Shown in pieces: positions 45,457 through 57,426 of a stretch of 64,000 bases of DNA. A program made the position numbers and the translations under genes. Source of the stretch: Pseudofabraea citricarpa (taxonomy: Eukaryota > Ascomycota > Leotiomycetes > Helotiales > Dermateaceae). A model generated the notes under the pieces. It did not search any database, was not told where the DNA came from, and saw only the letters and a program-made list of their open reading frames with translations. The DNA is taken from the NCBI GenBank assembly GCA_029641185.1, contig JAPWGK010000027.1, forward strand, positions 310,001 to 374,000. Reading direction: 5' to 3'. How positions within the stretch are numbered: position 1 is the first letter of the stretch; each line of letters starts with the position of its first letter.

Positions 45457-46092
45457 TCATCTCAATTTATCCTGTGTCTGCCATTGCACAAGTTCAACAA
45501 GAGACGAGGGCGTATATACCAAGCCTCGAGGCGCTGAATTCATTCCATGATCATTTATCAAATCCTTCAGAGTGACTGGCTTGTCGATCTTATAGACTGA
45601 GAGGATCTTATACGCAAAATCATAGCCCTCCCAATCCTCGTGTCTTGTGTTGAACTCTCGGTTTCCCAGGCCATCTTCTTCAAGTGGCAAATCGCCAGGA
45701 TTGCGCGTTTTGGCTGGCAATATCTCGCACACATACTCGATGCTTGAATAGGGCGCAGTGCGGTAGAACCATATGCGTTTGATTGATTGCTTCAGACAGT
45801 ATTTTCGAAACTCGTACGTCTTTTCACCACTGACGATCTGCTGCATGTAGGGCTCTTGCATTGCCAAGATCACATCGGTCTGTGTCGGCGTCCTACTATC
45901 TTTAGCTTATCTCCTGGCATTTGGTGGTGGGGATGAAAGGGAGTTCAACCTAGCAGTTGTATTCTTTGCATTTTCTTTTATGTCTCCCCCCGGGGCATGA
46001 TTTCTAGTCTTGCCATCCTCTTGCACTGGGCTTCGTGATCTGCTTGATCGTTGCCTGTTGGGTAACTCCTCCCGCAAGTCACGAGAAGCCAT
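45457..46092 (-). CDS. ASCH/PUA-like domain protein
   Basis: Predicted 193-residue protein from exons 45950-46092 and 45457-45895. The N-terminal ~60 residues are basic and Ser-rich. The C-terminal domain has ILAMQEPYMQQIVSGEKTYEFRKY, the opening of ASCH/PUA-like domains, which bind RNA or modified nucleotides, then IKRIWFYRTAP and YVCEILPA strands. Without splicing, the two parts are in one frame interrupted by a single TAA at ~45910. An intron with a weak GTTGAA donor (45896-45949) removes it; otherwise the TAA is a nonsense mutation, possibly CAA to TAA. So intact or pseudogene is open. Confidence 0.55.
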
Positions 46093-47212
46093 GTCCACCC
46101 AGGTGATTGAATGCGAAAGAGATTTAGGTGTGATAGGTGGTAGATGAGGTGCGAGGAGTGAGCTGTCGGTCTGATTTGTAAGGTTGGAACGGATGATGTA
46201 TTATTTAGAAGTTGTGAAAATCAGTAAAGACGCGATCTGTAGGCGCCTTATCGGATGGAATGCTTGGAAGAGATGAAATGGATGTTTACCAAGAATTGCG
46301 CTAAATATAGAATGTGTCTAAGCCTCAAATGGTAAAGATGATTTACGAATTCGACTGCTAACCTCGAATTAAACTCAGTGATTCGCACAGCCTAATTGGT
46401 CAAAACATGCGCTTATGATTATAGCAAATGACGCGCCGACTATAAACCCTTTTCTTTTTATAAACGATTAAACCGACCGTTTTTTGAAACTAGACTAAGT
46501 AGATATTTTCAAGCTAAGGTGGTTATTTGATCAAGTGATCTGCCTATCATTAAATTCGACTAACCTTGAATGATTATTACATGATTCCCACCACTATGTC
46601 AGGCTAGGGGGTGGTTTATGACCAACCAATTAACTAGGCTACTTATTCACAGCATTTCAAAGCAATCCCCAGCTGCTTTCTGTAGTAATAATATTCAATA
46701 TCGAGCTTGACTTCTTGGAGAAGGGCAGATTTATTGATTGTATGAGCTAGAGAAAGGCCTCTGTTGGCATGGCGCCTTGAGGGGCCAGTTTACAAACCGC
46801 ATCTCGTTATGCTTATGAAATATTAGAAATAAAAAAAAGTGAGGACATTAGATAAACAAGTTCTTCTAATCAGTTGATTGAGGAATTCTATCATTCGCAG
46901 CTATCGCCAAGTATTATAATGGTTTCGTTCAGAAGGCTGGGTAGACATAAGCCAGGGAAAATTTGAGTGGCGTACAGGAATCTGCACAGCCTTAACAGAA
47001 ACAGAATAAAACTTTTGACCTATGATTCTAGAGTATGCGCATAAACACCATTTGACGCAACAGACTAGTAAGTGAGAGTACTAGGTGGGACTTACTACCT
47101 AGGAAAATGGTTCCAAAGTCGGTTTCTAAGTCACATTATAAAAGGGTTTATGGCAGATTAGAATCGAATTACTACTGATCTACCATCTTGCTAGCAGAAG
47201 TGCATGGCAGTG
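46093..47212. other. Intergenic stretch, no gene seen
   Basis: About 1.1 kb of AT-leaning sequence with no frame or repeat I can support. CpA/TpG are present, so it is not RIP-mutated like the 9-12 kb blocks. Confidence 0.45.
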
Positions 47213-48308
47213 TTAGCTCGTAGCTTTAGGTGTGCGCTCTCTGCGTCGAATTACATCCCAATGGATTTCAGAGTCCACCATACCTTCCCCTCTATCATTC
47301 ATGTCCTGCATCTTCTCAAATATGCCCAGACCTACAAACAAAGCCTCATGCGAAATACAGACAGGCTCGGAAAGATCCTTGAATCTCGCAGCCAAAGCTC
47401 TACTGCCGAAGTCTCCGACGCAGAGTTTTAAATTTGCTTCGGGGTGTGTGATTAGATCTCCAGCATTATTGCGAAAAAGCTTTTGAGTGTCAGTAGATGT
47501 AAGTCATAAAGAGAATATATGAGTGAGTTTACCTGATCCGTCACGATTTGCACTGCCCATAGCTCTGCCTCTCCAGCATCATTGCGTATGATCTGTGGGC
47601 GCCATACTGAGATAGATGCTTGTTTGCCTTTCTCGGATTGTATATCAATCCCAATTACAGCTCGAATGTTTGCGCTTGATCCAAGAATATATGCTTCGGC
47701 TAATTGTGGCAAATCCCTCCGCTTTTGTGGGTAGGATACCTCAACGATAACTCCCGGATATTGACAATCGTAATGGCCAAACGAAGAACCTGGACTATGT
47801 GAACCATATTCATCCTCAGAAAAATCGAGCTGAGCGGATCCCCAGCCATGGACCTTCTCCGCAAATTTTGCCGACGGGCTTTGACTTTGAGCAATGGCCG
47901 TTAATTGGGATACGATTTCTTTACCGACTGCGGCTTGAAAGCCTTCGTATAATACAGGAGACCATCCCCGAAGAACAAACAAGTTTGATAATGGGAAGAA
48001 ATTGTACCTGTACTCCATATTAGCAGAGTAGTAGATGAATGCGTAGTTTCATACTTGATTTTGTCCTCGAAGTAACCCCGGACAGAAGAATCTTGAAGCT
48101 GGCGCATCAGATCTCTATAGTGTTTTGTGTCTAACGTAAACCTGATCCAAGTTTCGTCAGACGAGGGGCCCCCTTCTGCACGCGCTCTGATCTGTTCAAT
48201 GATGCGCGAGATGGAAATTGGACCAATCTTGTCCATTGCAGAAGATGCGCGCGATGTGCTTGCAGCGCTCTCTGGCACCTTAGCTTGTATTGATTGTTGT
48301 GTAGACAT
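47213..48308 (-). CDS. Fungal expanded family, possible PD-(D/E)XK-like fold, copy 1
   Basis: Predicted 331-residue protein from exons 48055-48308, 47533-48007 and 47213-47479. The core reads HYDCQYPGVIVEVSYPQKRR (Asp165, Glu174, Lys180) and then NIRAVIGIDIQ and ASISVWRPQ. An acidic residue, then YPG-hydrophobic-Glu-Val, then a Lys, with a later strand, recalls PD-(D/E)XK and Uma2-type nucleases, though Ser replaces the usual Lys right after Glu-Val. The family is found in many copies in fungal genomes and has no proven function. A second copy lies at 57427-58673 with both introns at the same positions. Nuclease activity is only inferred. Confidence 0.68.
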
Positions 48309-48722
48309 GACGGTGAAATTGGAAGATGGTAATAAAGTGAATGTAGAGTATTGTTGTGGAGATGAAGAAAGAAAGTACACGGTAGTTGCCTGGATATTTA
48401 TACCCAGAGGAAGTACTAAACAAGATAAACTCAACCATGTGATGCCATGTGATTTCTCAGGACTCGAGTCCTCCAGATGCTAAAGTGAACCATCAAGGTT
48501 GAAAAAGAGCCTTATACCCTATGCGGGTTCAAGCATTCATGTGAGAAACGAAATGGTTTAGCAATTCAACAGTGCTTTATAATTGTTTGAAGTGTTTGAT
48601 TGTATTAGATTCTTGATAGTAGATTCAATTGTGGAATAAAGTAAGTTGAAAGGGCAGTATATATAGAGGTAAAATTAGGTCTAATTATATCGGCAAGAAA
48701 ATAGTGAAACCAGTAATAAAAC
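48309..48722. other. Upstream region of copy 1, no gene seen
   Basis: Promoter region; no frame supported. Confidence 0.45.
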
Positions 48723-49190
48723 ATGAATCCTGAAGTCTGGAAAATTATCGTCCCTGCTCTGAATCTTGATCCTCCTATGCTCTAACACTATATTTACGAT
48801 CTGTCTGCACTATTAAAGAGAATAAATGTTGGGCTTTTATAGACGTCGGGGCCAATAAATATGTCAATCGTTTGCTTGAGTGATTGATTGGATTTTCTGT
48901 TTGGGATTTCTGAGTTGTTTACTACCAAGTGGAGCGGCTTGAAATGTATAATCCTAAAGAGGATTTGCGCGTTTGCCAGGTTTGTACTGAAAAGCCTTTC
49001 CTAGAACTAGATCCTTAAGGTATTAGTGAGAACAACTTAGAGGTTCAAATTTAGCACTGATTCCAAAGAGAATTTAAATGTTATATTACGAGGACCGACC
49101 GGTTAATTGAGGGGCTGTCCTTGAAGGAGCTGCGCTAAGCTCAAAGAGGTTGAACGTACCTTAATATCTGCAAGTTAGGCGCCTAAATTC
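48723..49190 (+). pseudogene. Decayed gene with several stop codons
   Basis: Starts MNPEVWKIIVPALNLDPPML and, in a later frame, reads VVYYQVERLEMYNPKEDLRV, CQVCTEKPFLELDP, then ECR-like segments EFKCYITRTDRLIEGLSLKE interrupted by TAA, TAG, TGA and TAA codons. Most stops could arise from CAA, CAG or CGA by C-to-T change. The CxxC may have been a metal site. Family not recognised. Coding character is seen; the decay route is inferred. Confidence 0.42.
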
Positions 49191-49276
49191 TTTAATATCT
49201 AAAAAGAAAACTTCGGATCACAGTTTCCTAATATCGTTTCATTTGATCAGACAATTACAGCTTCTGCTTCTGATCC

Positions 49277-49828
49277 ATGTCCCAACGAGCAATCTATGTC
49301 GTGTGCTACAGAAGCCCCATTTTTCCTGCCCACTGGGGTCTTTGGGTCCCCGCTTTCAACGCTGCAACAGAAGAAGAGGGAAATATCGGGAAAGTAATCC
49401 ACGTCGAAGGAGATGCTCGAAACGGTTTCCGTCACCAGTTCAAGAGGAATTATGACATAACCACGACCGGCCGTTCCAACTCGCTCTACCTGATTGGCTG
49501 GACTGGAGTTGAAAATGTTGTAGAGGGCGAGAATTCAGGCGAGGTTATCCTCGATACCACTGCGACGGATCTTCTGGAAGAATGGGCTCTTCATGTTCCC
49601 GCTCCTGCTGCAAGTCTTAGATCTGCTGATTTCCCCGTAAGTTCTATCATGTGTTGTGAAGTGATTGAAGTATTCTTGACTCATTCAACACGTGCACAGG
49701 ACAAACGTACAAGAGTCCAGATCCAGAACTGCCAGACTTGGATGCGAGACTATATTGCAGAACTTATCGGAAATGGTATGCTTGAACAAGAAGCTATGAG
49801 CAAGCTTGATGCAGTTCCAAAGAATTGA
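49277..49828 (+). CDS. Uncharacterised fungal protein (PIFPAHWGLWVP family)
   Basis: Predicted 162-residue protein from exons 49277-49636 and 49700-49828. The 63 nt intron (GTAAGT...CACAG) is stop-free and in frame. Signature segments are YRSPIFPAHWGLWVP near the N-terminus and GKVIHVEGDARNGFRHQFKR after it, then a helical C-terminus (CQTWMRDYIAEL). Related sequences recur in fungal genomes as hypotheticals. The conserved His in AHWGLW followed by strands recalls NlpC/P60- or LRAT-like papain folds, where a His precedes such strands, but no catalytic Cys is evident in the right place. Function unknown; cytosolic by lack of signals. Confidence 0.62.
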   Translation: MSQRAIYVVCYRSPIFPAHWGLWVPAFNAATEEEGNIGKVIHVEGDARNGFRHQFKRNYDITTTGRSNSLYLIGWTGVENVVEGENSGEVILDTTATDLLEEWALHVPAPAASLRSADFPVSSIMCCEVIEVFLTHSTRAQDKRTRVQIQNCQTWMRDYIAELIGNGMLEQEAMSKLDAVPKN

Positions 49829-49990
49829 AGGGTTTGGAATTAAGTCTGCGATAATGTCGATATAAGGAGAAGAAAAGTTGTGGTTACTTGGATCTGGATT
49901 TATCAGAAGCTTAGACTGCTTGCTTGCAAGTAGGGCAGATGATGTGTGGCATAAGCAATTGTTTTAGGAAACTAAAGTTGCTTCTTATTG

Positions 49991-50922
49991 CTAGGTACCT
50001 CGACTAAGAACGAAATAATCCCAACTGATATAACCTCGATATGCCTGCAATATCTCCAGTATGAAATCAAGTTCCCACTGTTCGCCATTCCTGCAAGTAT
50101 ATCTCGTTTTATAGAATTCCCACGGGGCGGGATACCAGCCAGATTGATGCCAATCAACAATACCAGCTATGCGCGGCTTACCATGATGCCAAGATAACAT
50201 TATATTGCTGCGATGCAAATCATTATGGGTAAACACAATAGGTGATCCGTCCAGTAATCCCGAGCGGAACAAGTCCGACTCTACGCTTTCGGGTTGAGGC
50301 ATTTCCCTGCGTGAAAACCAGTTGTGGAATGACTTGACGTCTGGAAAACAAATATTTGAATTGCTGCCCTCGAATATAATATCTTGCACAGGCTGCCGAT
50401 TGATACTTCCTGTATCATGGAGTTAAAGACTGAAATTTTGTCATGGAAGATAGGTGATTCACCAATGAAGGGATCTACTGGATCTTGTTGAAGTTGGCGC
50501 AACTCGTCGATGATGGACCGCAACTGAGTACAGACTTCGTACTTCTCCTCGACATCTAGATTGGGCCATGCTTCTTCCAAAGTAGTTCCTTGAATCTTTT
50601 GCATGTAGAGGAAGGTTTCTCCGCCGTCCTGACACCAGCCATAGATTTCGGGAACCGGCACATTTGGACACAAACGACGGATGGCCCATAGACATTGTCC
50701 TTCGGCTATAGTGATTCTACGACCATACTTGACGATAAGATCCATTGAAGAAAATGACACGGGAATGGGATTTCCCATCTGCGATCGCAATTCTGCTGCA
50801 TGACGAACCTCCGCCGCACTTGGTAAGCATTTGTGACCGCTTGTAAAAAATGATGTTTCGGGGAAGGAAATGTTGCTGGCGGAAGGAAGCAATGAGGGTG
50901 AAAGGTAAGACCCGCCTTTCAT
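49991..50922 (-). CDS. APH-like phosphotransferase
   Basis: Predicted 292-residue kinase-like protein from exons 50463-50922 and 49991-50409; the 53 nt intron keeps phase. It has the aminoglycoside-phosphotransferase/choline-kinase layout: VKYGRRI with the ATP-binding Lys, hinge-like FLYMQKIQGTTLEEAW, Brenner motif THNDLHRSNIM (Asp217, Asn222) and IVDWHQSGWYPAPWE with the metal Asp239. Such proteins are common in fungi and phosphorylate small molecules in known cases; the substrate here is unknown. All catalytic residues are present. Start at 50922 is the first ATG with a plausible leader. Confidence 0.82.
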
Positions 50923-51631
50923 ACTGTGGTGGTAGATCTAGTCCGTTCCCCTTTAATTCAGGAAACCGGAGTTATCAAAGGAAATGGAATCCCTGCGAGA
51001 GAAAGAATAGAAATACGATTACTAAGCAATGATCAGAGTCATGTGATATAAACCTAACTGACATCACTTTCTATTCTGACTATTGGCTGTCCAAGTAAAA
51101 TTTGAGCTGGTGTATAAATGTTAAACTGATATATTTTGAAGAAGATCGTCTCACTTAACATAAAACATAATTAATAAATTAATCCATGTTTCAAAAGGCG
51201 CATAAATGTAATAAAACGATATGAGAGAATAGTGCCAAGCTTGTTCGTTTTTTTTTTTTCAAATAACGCTTTTTCGTCAAGGGCTTAATATTCTACTTAA
51301 TGGCGGGTTCAGACCGGAACCTGTACCCGCACAGCATTCGCACTAGCAATAGTCTCGGCAATGAAAGGAGATTTTGATGGGGCATCTACGGCGCGAGATT
51401 TTGGGCAGAACCAGATCCCAGGTCTTAGCGAGGAGGAGAATCAGAAACTTGGTCGCGTAAAGGCTGCGTTTGACAAGTTTGTTCTCTTTTACCATCAACG
51501 ATAAAACGTGGTTCACTAATAACTTCCAGCAAAATAAAAGTGGTTGCTCTTATCATATATCCTCGCTATAAGACAATAAAAGTCGATATTGTGATCTCAC
51601 ACCAAGCATAATGCTTCATTCCCAACTCTCC
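50923..51631. other. Intergenic stretch with a small coding-like piece
   Basis: A 47-codon ATG frame at 51361-51504 (MKGDFDGASTARDFGQNQIP, ending FYHQR) has protein-like composition and may be a gene remnant or an exon. Around it nothing is supported. A T-run lies at 51248-51260. Confidence 0.3.
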
Positions 51632-52632
51632 TTACTCTCTATCATGCTCATGGAAGACCAAAGCTCTGACCTCAATGCTCTCTCTTTTAGCCTCATTTTC
51701 TCTCTCTTCATCAACAAACGATGTATGCGGAACGCGTCTCGCTCTACCATCTGTCTTTGAATCAAAGCATTTGATTAGAAGCACCTCGCTAGGGCTCTGC
51801 TTGTTCAAGTAATGCCAGCGGTGATTTGCACTTGGTAGAACCGCACTTGTCTCTCCCTCGCGGTTAGGGTAAATCAATTTGATGGTAACGAGCTCGGAAT
51901 CTTGAACCGAGTTCGCATTTGCAACACCCAGCGGATCTTTCAGGATCGTCTTGATTGGTCGCCAAACGTTGATGATCTGATAGCGACCACCAAGCAGATA
52001 TTCGGCCTCGTCGGGAAGGTGGTGCGGCACGCGGGATTTACCAGCAGCGTATGACTGATCGATATGCACACGTTGTACAGGTCCCCGGAGGGCAGCTGCA
52101 GTGATTTGGGGTTTGTTGGGGTCGGTGGCTCGCGAGTCTTGAGGTTGGCGGCGGATGGTATGATCGAAAATGAAGACTTTCGAGGCCCCAGTGCTTTGAA
52201 ACGTTAGTCCTCTCTTAGAGTTGCCTCAAGTCTAGAGTGTTACCTCTTTTTCAACAACTCTTCGACCTCAGCATAGTAAGCACTTTTGATTTGGTCCTCG
52301 TCCAGAAAATCCTTCTCGGCACTCTCATGCTGCACAAATTGGAAACCGGTAGTATCTAGAGTATATTTGTCCTCAGATCCACGGACATCGTGGACTGTAA
52401 CCGTCTGCGGCAATGCAGGACGTTCGAAAGTCTCGGGCCGGCCGACATAGGTGGGTTCGGGAGGCGAGCCATCTTCGTTTGCCTTGTAGTAGTTGACAAC
52501 AGTAACGACATCGCGGGGTTTGTAAGCACGATCAGATTGCACGTTCTGGGTTGTGGTAAGTGGTTGTGGAGAATGGTCGATGGGGGCTGAGAAGAGCTCT
52601 GCTTGAGGACGTTGGACAGCAGCCGAAGCCAT
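51632..52632 (-). CDS. CmcJ/AsaB-like oxidoreductase
   Basis: Predicted 316-residue protein from exons 52244-52632 and 51632-52193; the 50 nt intron has an ACTAAC branch site. The layout matches the fungal CmcJ/AsaB (GA4-desaturase-like) family: KVFIFDHTIRR (138-146), the metal-type pair His173-x-Asp175 in RVHIDQSY, INVWRPI (204-210), LLIKCFDSK and the distal His286 in RVPHTSF. These residues fit a non-heme Fe(II)/2-oxoglutarate-type oxygenase core. Family members are found in secondary-metabolite contexts and also alone. Cytosolic; no signal peptide. Substrate unknown. Confidence 0.82.
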
Positions 52633-53250
52633 GATGTAATAAATAGGATGATAATTGTAAGGATGGTTTAAAGTCTGATTAAATCTATTCGATTTGATGG
52701 AACTTCAGAGCATCTGTTGGGAATGCCGGGTTTTAACTTGCCTTCCAGTCGCGGTAGCTGTGAGCTTGTGAACATGTTGATTTACAAGCAACGTCGAGTG
52801 AACCATTATTAATTCACCCGTCGCCATTGCACAAGCCGTGTCATTAATTGCGTGATAACCACTATGGTTTACGGTTCCAGGGTGGTTGGTAATGAAATTA
52901 TTGTAAATCATTCGACGCGGAGTGCGGGGTAATCTTCAAGCCCATCCCGCATGAAACCGACAGCACTAGCTACCTACCTATTGTTAGTGATCATAAGCCC
53001 CAAGTGTTCTTAAAGTTTAAGATGTTGCCAAATAACCAGAACTAAACCAGCAAAGCTTTTAAGCATTTTATTGTCCATGATTGATATTTGAAGAACGAGT
53101 GAAAAATGCATCACATTTAGTAAATACATATATCGCTAAGCTGCTCCCAGAACAGGATTACCAACCCACCAATCACTTATTGAAAAGTGTAATTATGTAT
53201 ATAGTGCTCTTACTCATATCTGTAGTGAACTCTAATTCTAATATTTATTA
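52633..53250. other. Intergenic stretch, no gene seen
   Basis: Promoter of the CmcJ-like gene and 3' flank of the permease. A TAGCTACCTACCTA motif, recurring elsewhere in the window, sits at 52969-52982. Confidence 0.45.
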
Positions 53251-54965
53251 TCAGTCATTCTTCATGTGAATCAAGTTTGTAACACTGGTACCATCCTGCA
53301 GCACCTCGACTTCCTCTTCTACTCTGTACCCATAAATCCGTGGCAGCACCACAAAAACAACATACCAATACAGCACCGCAAATACGATTCTAAGGTAGAA
53401 ATTAGCAACATTGAAAATCATATAGATATACACAAGTACTCACATTCCAATTCCAACAATAGCATATGTTGCGTAGAAGAAACTAACGTCACCACCACCA
53501 TCCTTTGGCGGAATGAATGGAGCGACAATCAATGCCAAACAGAGCGCAATCCTTAACCAGACAGCTGGAAGCCAGGCTTTGAATGGCCGATGTAAATCTG
53601 GTCGCTTAAACCTCAGCAACAAGAGTCCGACGGACACTGCAAGGCCAGCGAATTGACCTGGATACCCTTCAACATCGAGAATAAATGCATACACATCTCC
53701 CGGGGGAGGAATAGTAATGACAAGAAGAGACGGAATATAGTGAACAATAAGTCCACCTAAAGGCGTATTGAAGGGGAGTGAGGAGGATAAAAGTCGAGAG
53801 TATGGTAAAAAGCCTTGGCGAGCAATCTCTTGATTGACTCGTGCCTGTGCTGTTAGCAGATAATTTGTCCACTGAATTTGAAACTTACAAGAGCAAACGT
53901 CACAACCATTACATTCCCTGCAGCGGATATAGCAATGGCAAGAGGCAAGACAGACCTTCCAAAAGCTGGACCAAAGACCCTTTCAAAAAAGAGTGCCGCA
54001 ACAAGCTCTCCACTTCCCTTAATCTCATCCAAAGGTATAATGATAAAGTAGGCAACGTTAACGAGGAGATACAGAAGACATGCTGTAAATAATGCGACCG
54101 GCGCTACCGACTTGAGCGTTCGAACGGGATTCTTGACTTCGTTGAGTACATTGTTAACGTTTGCCAAACCGGCATATGAATAGAAAACTTTGTAAAGAGC
54201 TGTCGACACAATACCCCAGTTCCATTCAGAGTCTTTCCACAGCCGCTCCCACTCAAATACAGCCATTCCTGGTGTACTTCCATCGATATGCTTCGGACGG
54301 AAAACGACAACATAGAGTCCTGATCCAGCCATGAAGACGATCAAAAACACCTTGACCCACCCGAGAACATTTTGAATGAAGATTCCTGTTTTCAAGAATC
54401 CGCCATGGATGACAGTTATTGCCGTCAACAGGCCGACTGCTAAAACCTTTTGTGTGAATTCTGTTGACTCGATGTTGAGACCAAAAATAGTATATCTCGC
54501 AAAGACTATACAATTACTCGCCGTGAAACCCAATAGCACAGCTTGTATAGCGACAAGAGTCGAAGCTAAGAATCGAGGATGGCGGTAGGTAAACTCGAGG
54601 TAGACTTTGTCACCTCCTGAACGAGGGAGCATGCAGCCATACTCCAAAGAGATAGACAATCCACAAGCCGCGATGAAGGCGCCGACAACCCACAACAACA
54701 GTGATAACCCGACACTTCCGACCGACTTGGTGATGGAGCCAGGAGTTGCGAATATACCACTTCCGATAACCCGCGAGATAATGAGGATATATGCACCGCT
54801 CCAGCCTAGATTCCGTCCATACGTAGCCGTCTCAGGTATGACGTCTTCTTCGATCTCCCTACTCTTCGCCAAGTCATGGTCATGCTCGTGCCGATTCTGG
54901 GCCGAGCCGTAAGTGGAGGAAGATGTGGAGCTAAGCAGAGGCTCATGCTGTTCGAGGTCCGACAT
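53251..54965 (-). CDS. Amino-acid permease (LAT / Mup-type)
   Basis: Predicted 538-residue permease from exons 53889-54965, 53444-53844 and 53251-53389. Residues 1-55 are a hydrophilic N-tail; about twelve hydrophobic segments follow. The first holds the APC signature RVIGSGIFATPGS (~65-77). YSYAGLANVNNVLNEVKNP and GFLPYSRLLSS fit the L-type transporter/high-affinity methionine-permease branch (Mup1/Mup3-like) of fungi. Plasma membrane. Start is the ATG at 54965 (MSDLEQHEPLL). Substrate choice is an inference from family similarity. Confidence 0.86.
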
Positions 54966-56003
54966 GGTGCATAAAGTCAAGACAAGCTAATAAATGACAG
55001 GAAAAAAATACAGAGCAACCCGACTTGCAATATGTAGTGACTCAAGAGAAGGGCGCGTCTCATGTTGGTAAGCTTTGTCTATTGTCCGATCGCACGCAAT
55101 CCCGAGTCAAATCGCGAGCTCTCGCTTCCATATTGCGTTTCGCATCGTTGTCTCAGGATTACAAACATTTCTAGTCAAGTGCTAATAGCACATGCCTTTT
55201 GTGACATTGGCGCCTTCGGATGATAAGACATAAGGTGCCCAGCAGTGAGTGGGTGGCACCACGAATATATAATCACTTTCCGAGGTTACCTATCCTAAAT
55301 CGCCGAAGCCCTTCGTCACCGCAAGAATATCTCAACAAAATTAAACCTTCACAAAAACGTATGTTCAGATCAAAATGTTTAGAGGAAAGTGTAATATCTA
55401 GGCAGCGAATTTTCTTGAAATCAAGTAGTAAATCCCGACGACGATAAGAGTGCTACTAGGGTAGTTTTCAGGCAAAATAAAACAATCGAACCTTCTGTCC
55501 ATCCGACCAAGGCTTTGATTCGGTATTTATAATTATATTTTTCTTAATACTTCGACGGATCTTAGAGTAGAACGTGAGGTTAATAATGTAATATAAGTAT
55601 AAACAACGTAGTAAGACTATGTCTAACATAATCAACAGGCACAAACAATAGTTTCCTAATCTTTACCACAACTAGCTTAAAAAGTCCCGCTGCTCTTAAG
55701 AGAGTTAATAATAATTAGCCTTCTCATTTATTTGTAAAATATTTCTTACTACTACCACATTCTTTAACTATAACGTTATCAGTTTACTTGATAATTACAA
55801 GGTGATTTCGTTTTATCGAGTCTAGAATAATATCGTTGCTACAATTGTCAAGCTTAATCCTTATGGTTATCGTCGTTCGGGCCCAGTGGTTATGCGAAGT
55901 CTCTAGCAGCAAGATTGACTAGCTTAATCGTTCTTTTAATATCATAAATCTCTACTCTTCTTAAATCTTAGGTTAGCTTAGGGAAGATTACTAGATTAAG
56001 TAG
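54966..56003. other. AT-rich intergenic stretch
   Basis: No gene supported. 55500-56000 is AT-rich but keeps CpA/TpG, so any RIP is mild. It abuts the truncated FAD monooxygenase half and may hold the rearrangement junction. Confidence 0.4.
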
Positions 56004-56820
56004 ATAAAGTCAATCTACCCAGCCAAAGAGGACGAGAACGAACCCATCTTCTCTATCAACGGCACGTATCCATCACGGAACACCAACTTCACATTGGCAG
56101 CCCGAGGAGAAGGAACAGGAGAAGAATGGAACCAAGCTCGGTCAGCATCAGGGATCCAAAATCAATTCTCCTCCTTCGACCCCGCCGCACTCAAGATACT
56201 CGCACACGCCCAGGAGTGTAAAGCTTGGCCCCTCGCTGAAGTGCCTCGTCTCCCGCACTGGGTCTCTCAGCGGTCGGGAAAGGTGGTCCTCGTTGGAGAC
56301 GCGGCCCATGGCATGCTGCAGTTCCTCGCACAGGGCGCGGCGATGGCGACCGAAGATGCCGGGGCAGTTGCGGAATGTATGAGACGGGTCAGATGTGCGA
56401 AAGATATCCCGAAGGCCATGAAAGTTTTCGAGCGGTCGAGGAAGTGGAGGTGTGAGAGGGTTCAGGCGCAAGCGAGGAGGAATGGTGAAGTTATTCATAT
56501 GCCGGATGGGGAGGAGCAGGAGTACAGGGATAGGAAGATGGAAATGATTGGGAGGGAAATGAAGGATCATGGGGATGACCGTGTCGAGGTTGATGTAGAT
56601 ATAGGAGTGGAGGTGGATTGTGGACCTTTGCTCGATGAGAGGTTTACGGGATGGTTGTACGGGTATGATGTTATACAAGAGGTATGTGATTTTTTCTTTC
56701 CACTTCTTGTTCCTCTTATTTTCTTTTCATCCCTTTATTGCTTACCATACCTGAGCCATCTTTGCTAATATGTGTATGTATGTGCAGACGAACAAGCGTC
56801 TTGATGCAGCTGGTCTTTGA
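56004..56820 (+). pseudogene. C-terminal half of an FAD monooxygenase
   Basis: Open from 56004 (in-frame stop just before) to 56681, then an intron 56682-56787 and a short last exon ending at 56820. Reads NEPIFSINGTYPSRNTNF, then KVVLVGDAAHGMLQFLAQGA with the FAD-ribityl-binding GD motif, AMATEDAGAVAECM and a Glu/Asp-rich tail. This is the second half of salicylate-hydroxylase-like flavin monooxygenases; the N-terminal Rossmann half and the substrate-binding middle are absent. There is no start codon or promoter. An N-terminal half is found on the opposite strand at 58917-59490. Confidence 0.68.
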
Positions 56821-57426
56821 GAGGGATAATGTGGACTATTATTTGTTCTACTTAGCTGCTTGGGAACCTTGGGCTACTCTGGAGGAAGAAAGACACACCT
56901 CTTAGGACTAGTTCTGTCCTTTTTATTTGTTTATTCTATTAGTGTTTGCTTGCTTTCTTATCTCTACTCAATCATCAAGAATAGAATCCACTACTTCTAC
57001 TACTGCTGCTGCTTGTATCTACCTGACCCTAGCTAGAGGGTACTAGCCATCTATATAAATTGAATAGAAGCTTATATATATTGTTATGCTAGTAATCAGG
57101 AGGGGAAGTCATTGCATCTAGCCTTGTATTAGATTAGGTTGACATCTACTCCTAATTCTTTTCCTTCAAGTAGGATCCATTCTGTATATAAGGTTATAGT
57201 AAGTTCTTGTAAGATAATAATATAATACCAACCCCTAGTATACGTGCTGTTCCCCAAGTTATATAACGTAATAGAGTTCTTGATAACGTGATATCGTCCG
57301 TCGGAAGAGGCGAATGTGTTTATCCGACAAAACTAATTAAGCGATCAACTTCGTCTTCCCTGTATAATAATCAAACAAACCCTTTCCTACTCACGTCGTT
57401 TTCACGCGCAACTTCATAAGATCGCC
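56821..57426. other. Intergenic stretch, AT-leaning
   Basis: No gene supported. Upstream region of the second nuclease-like copy. Confidence 0.45.
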
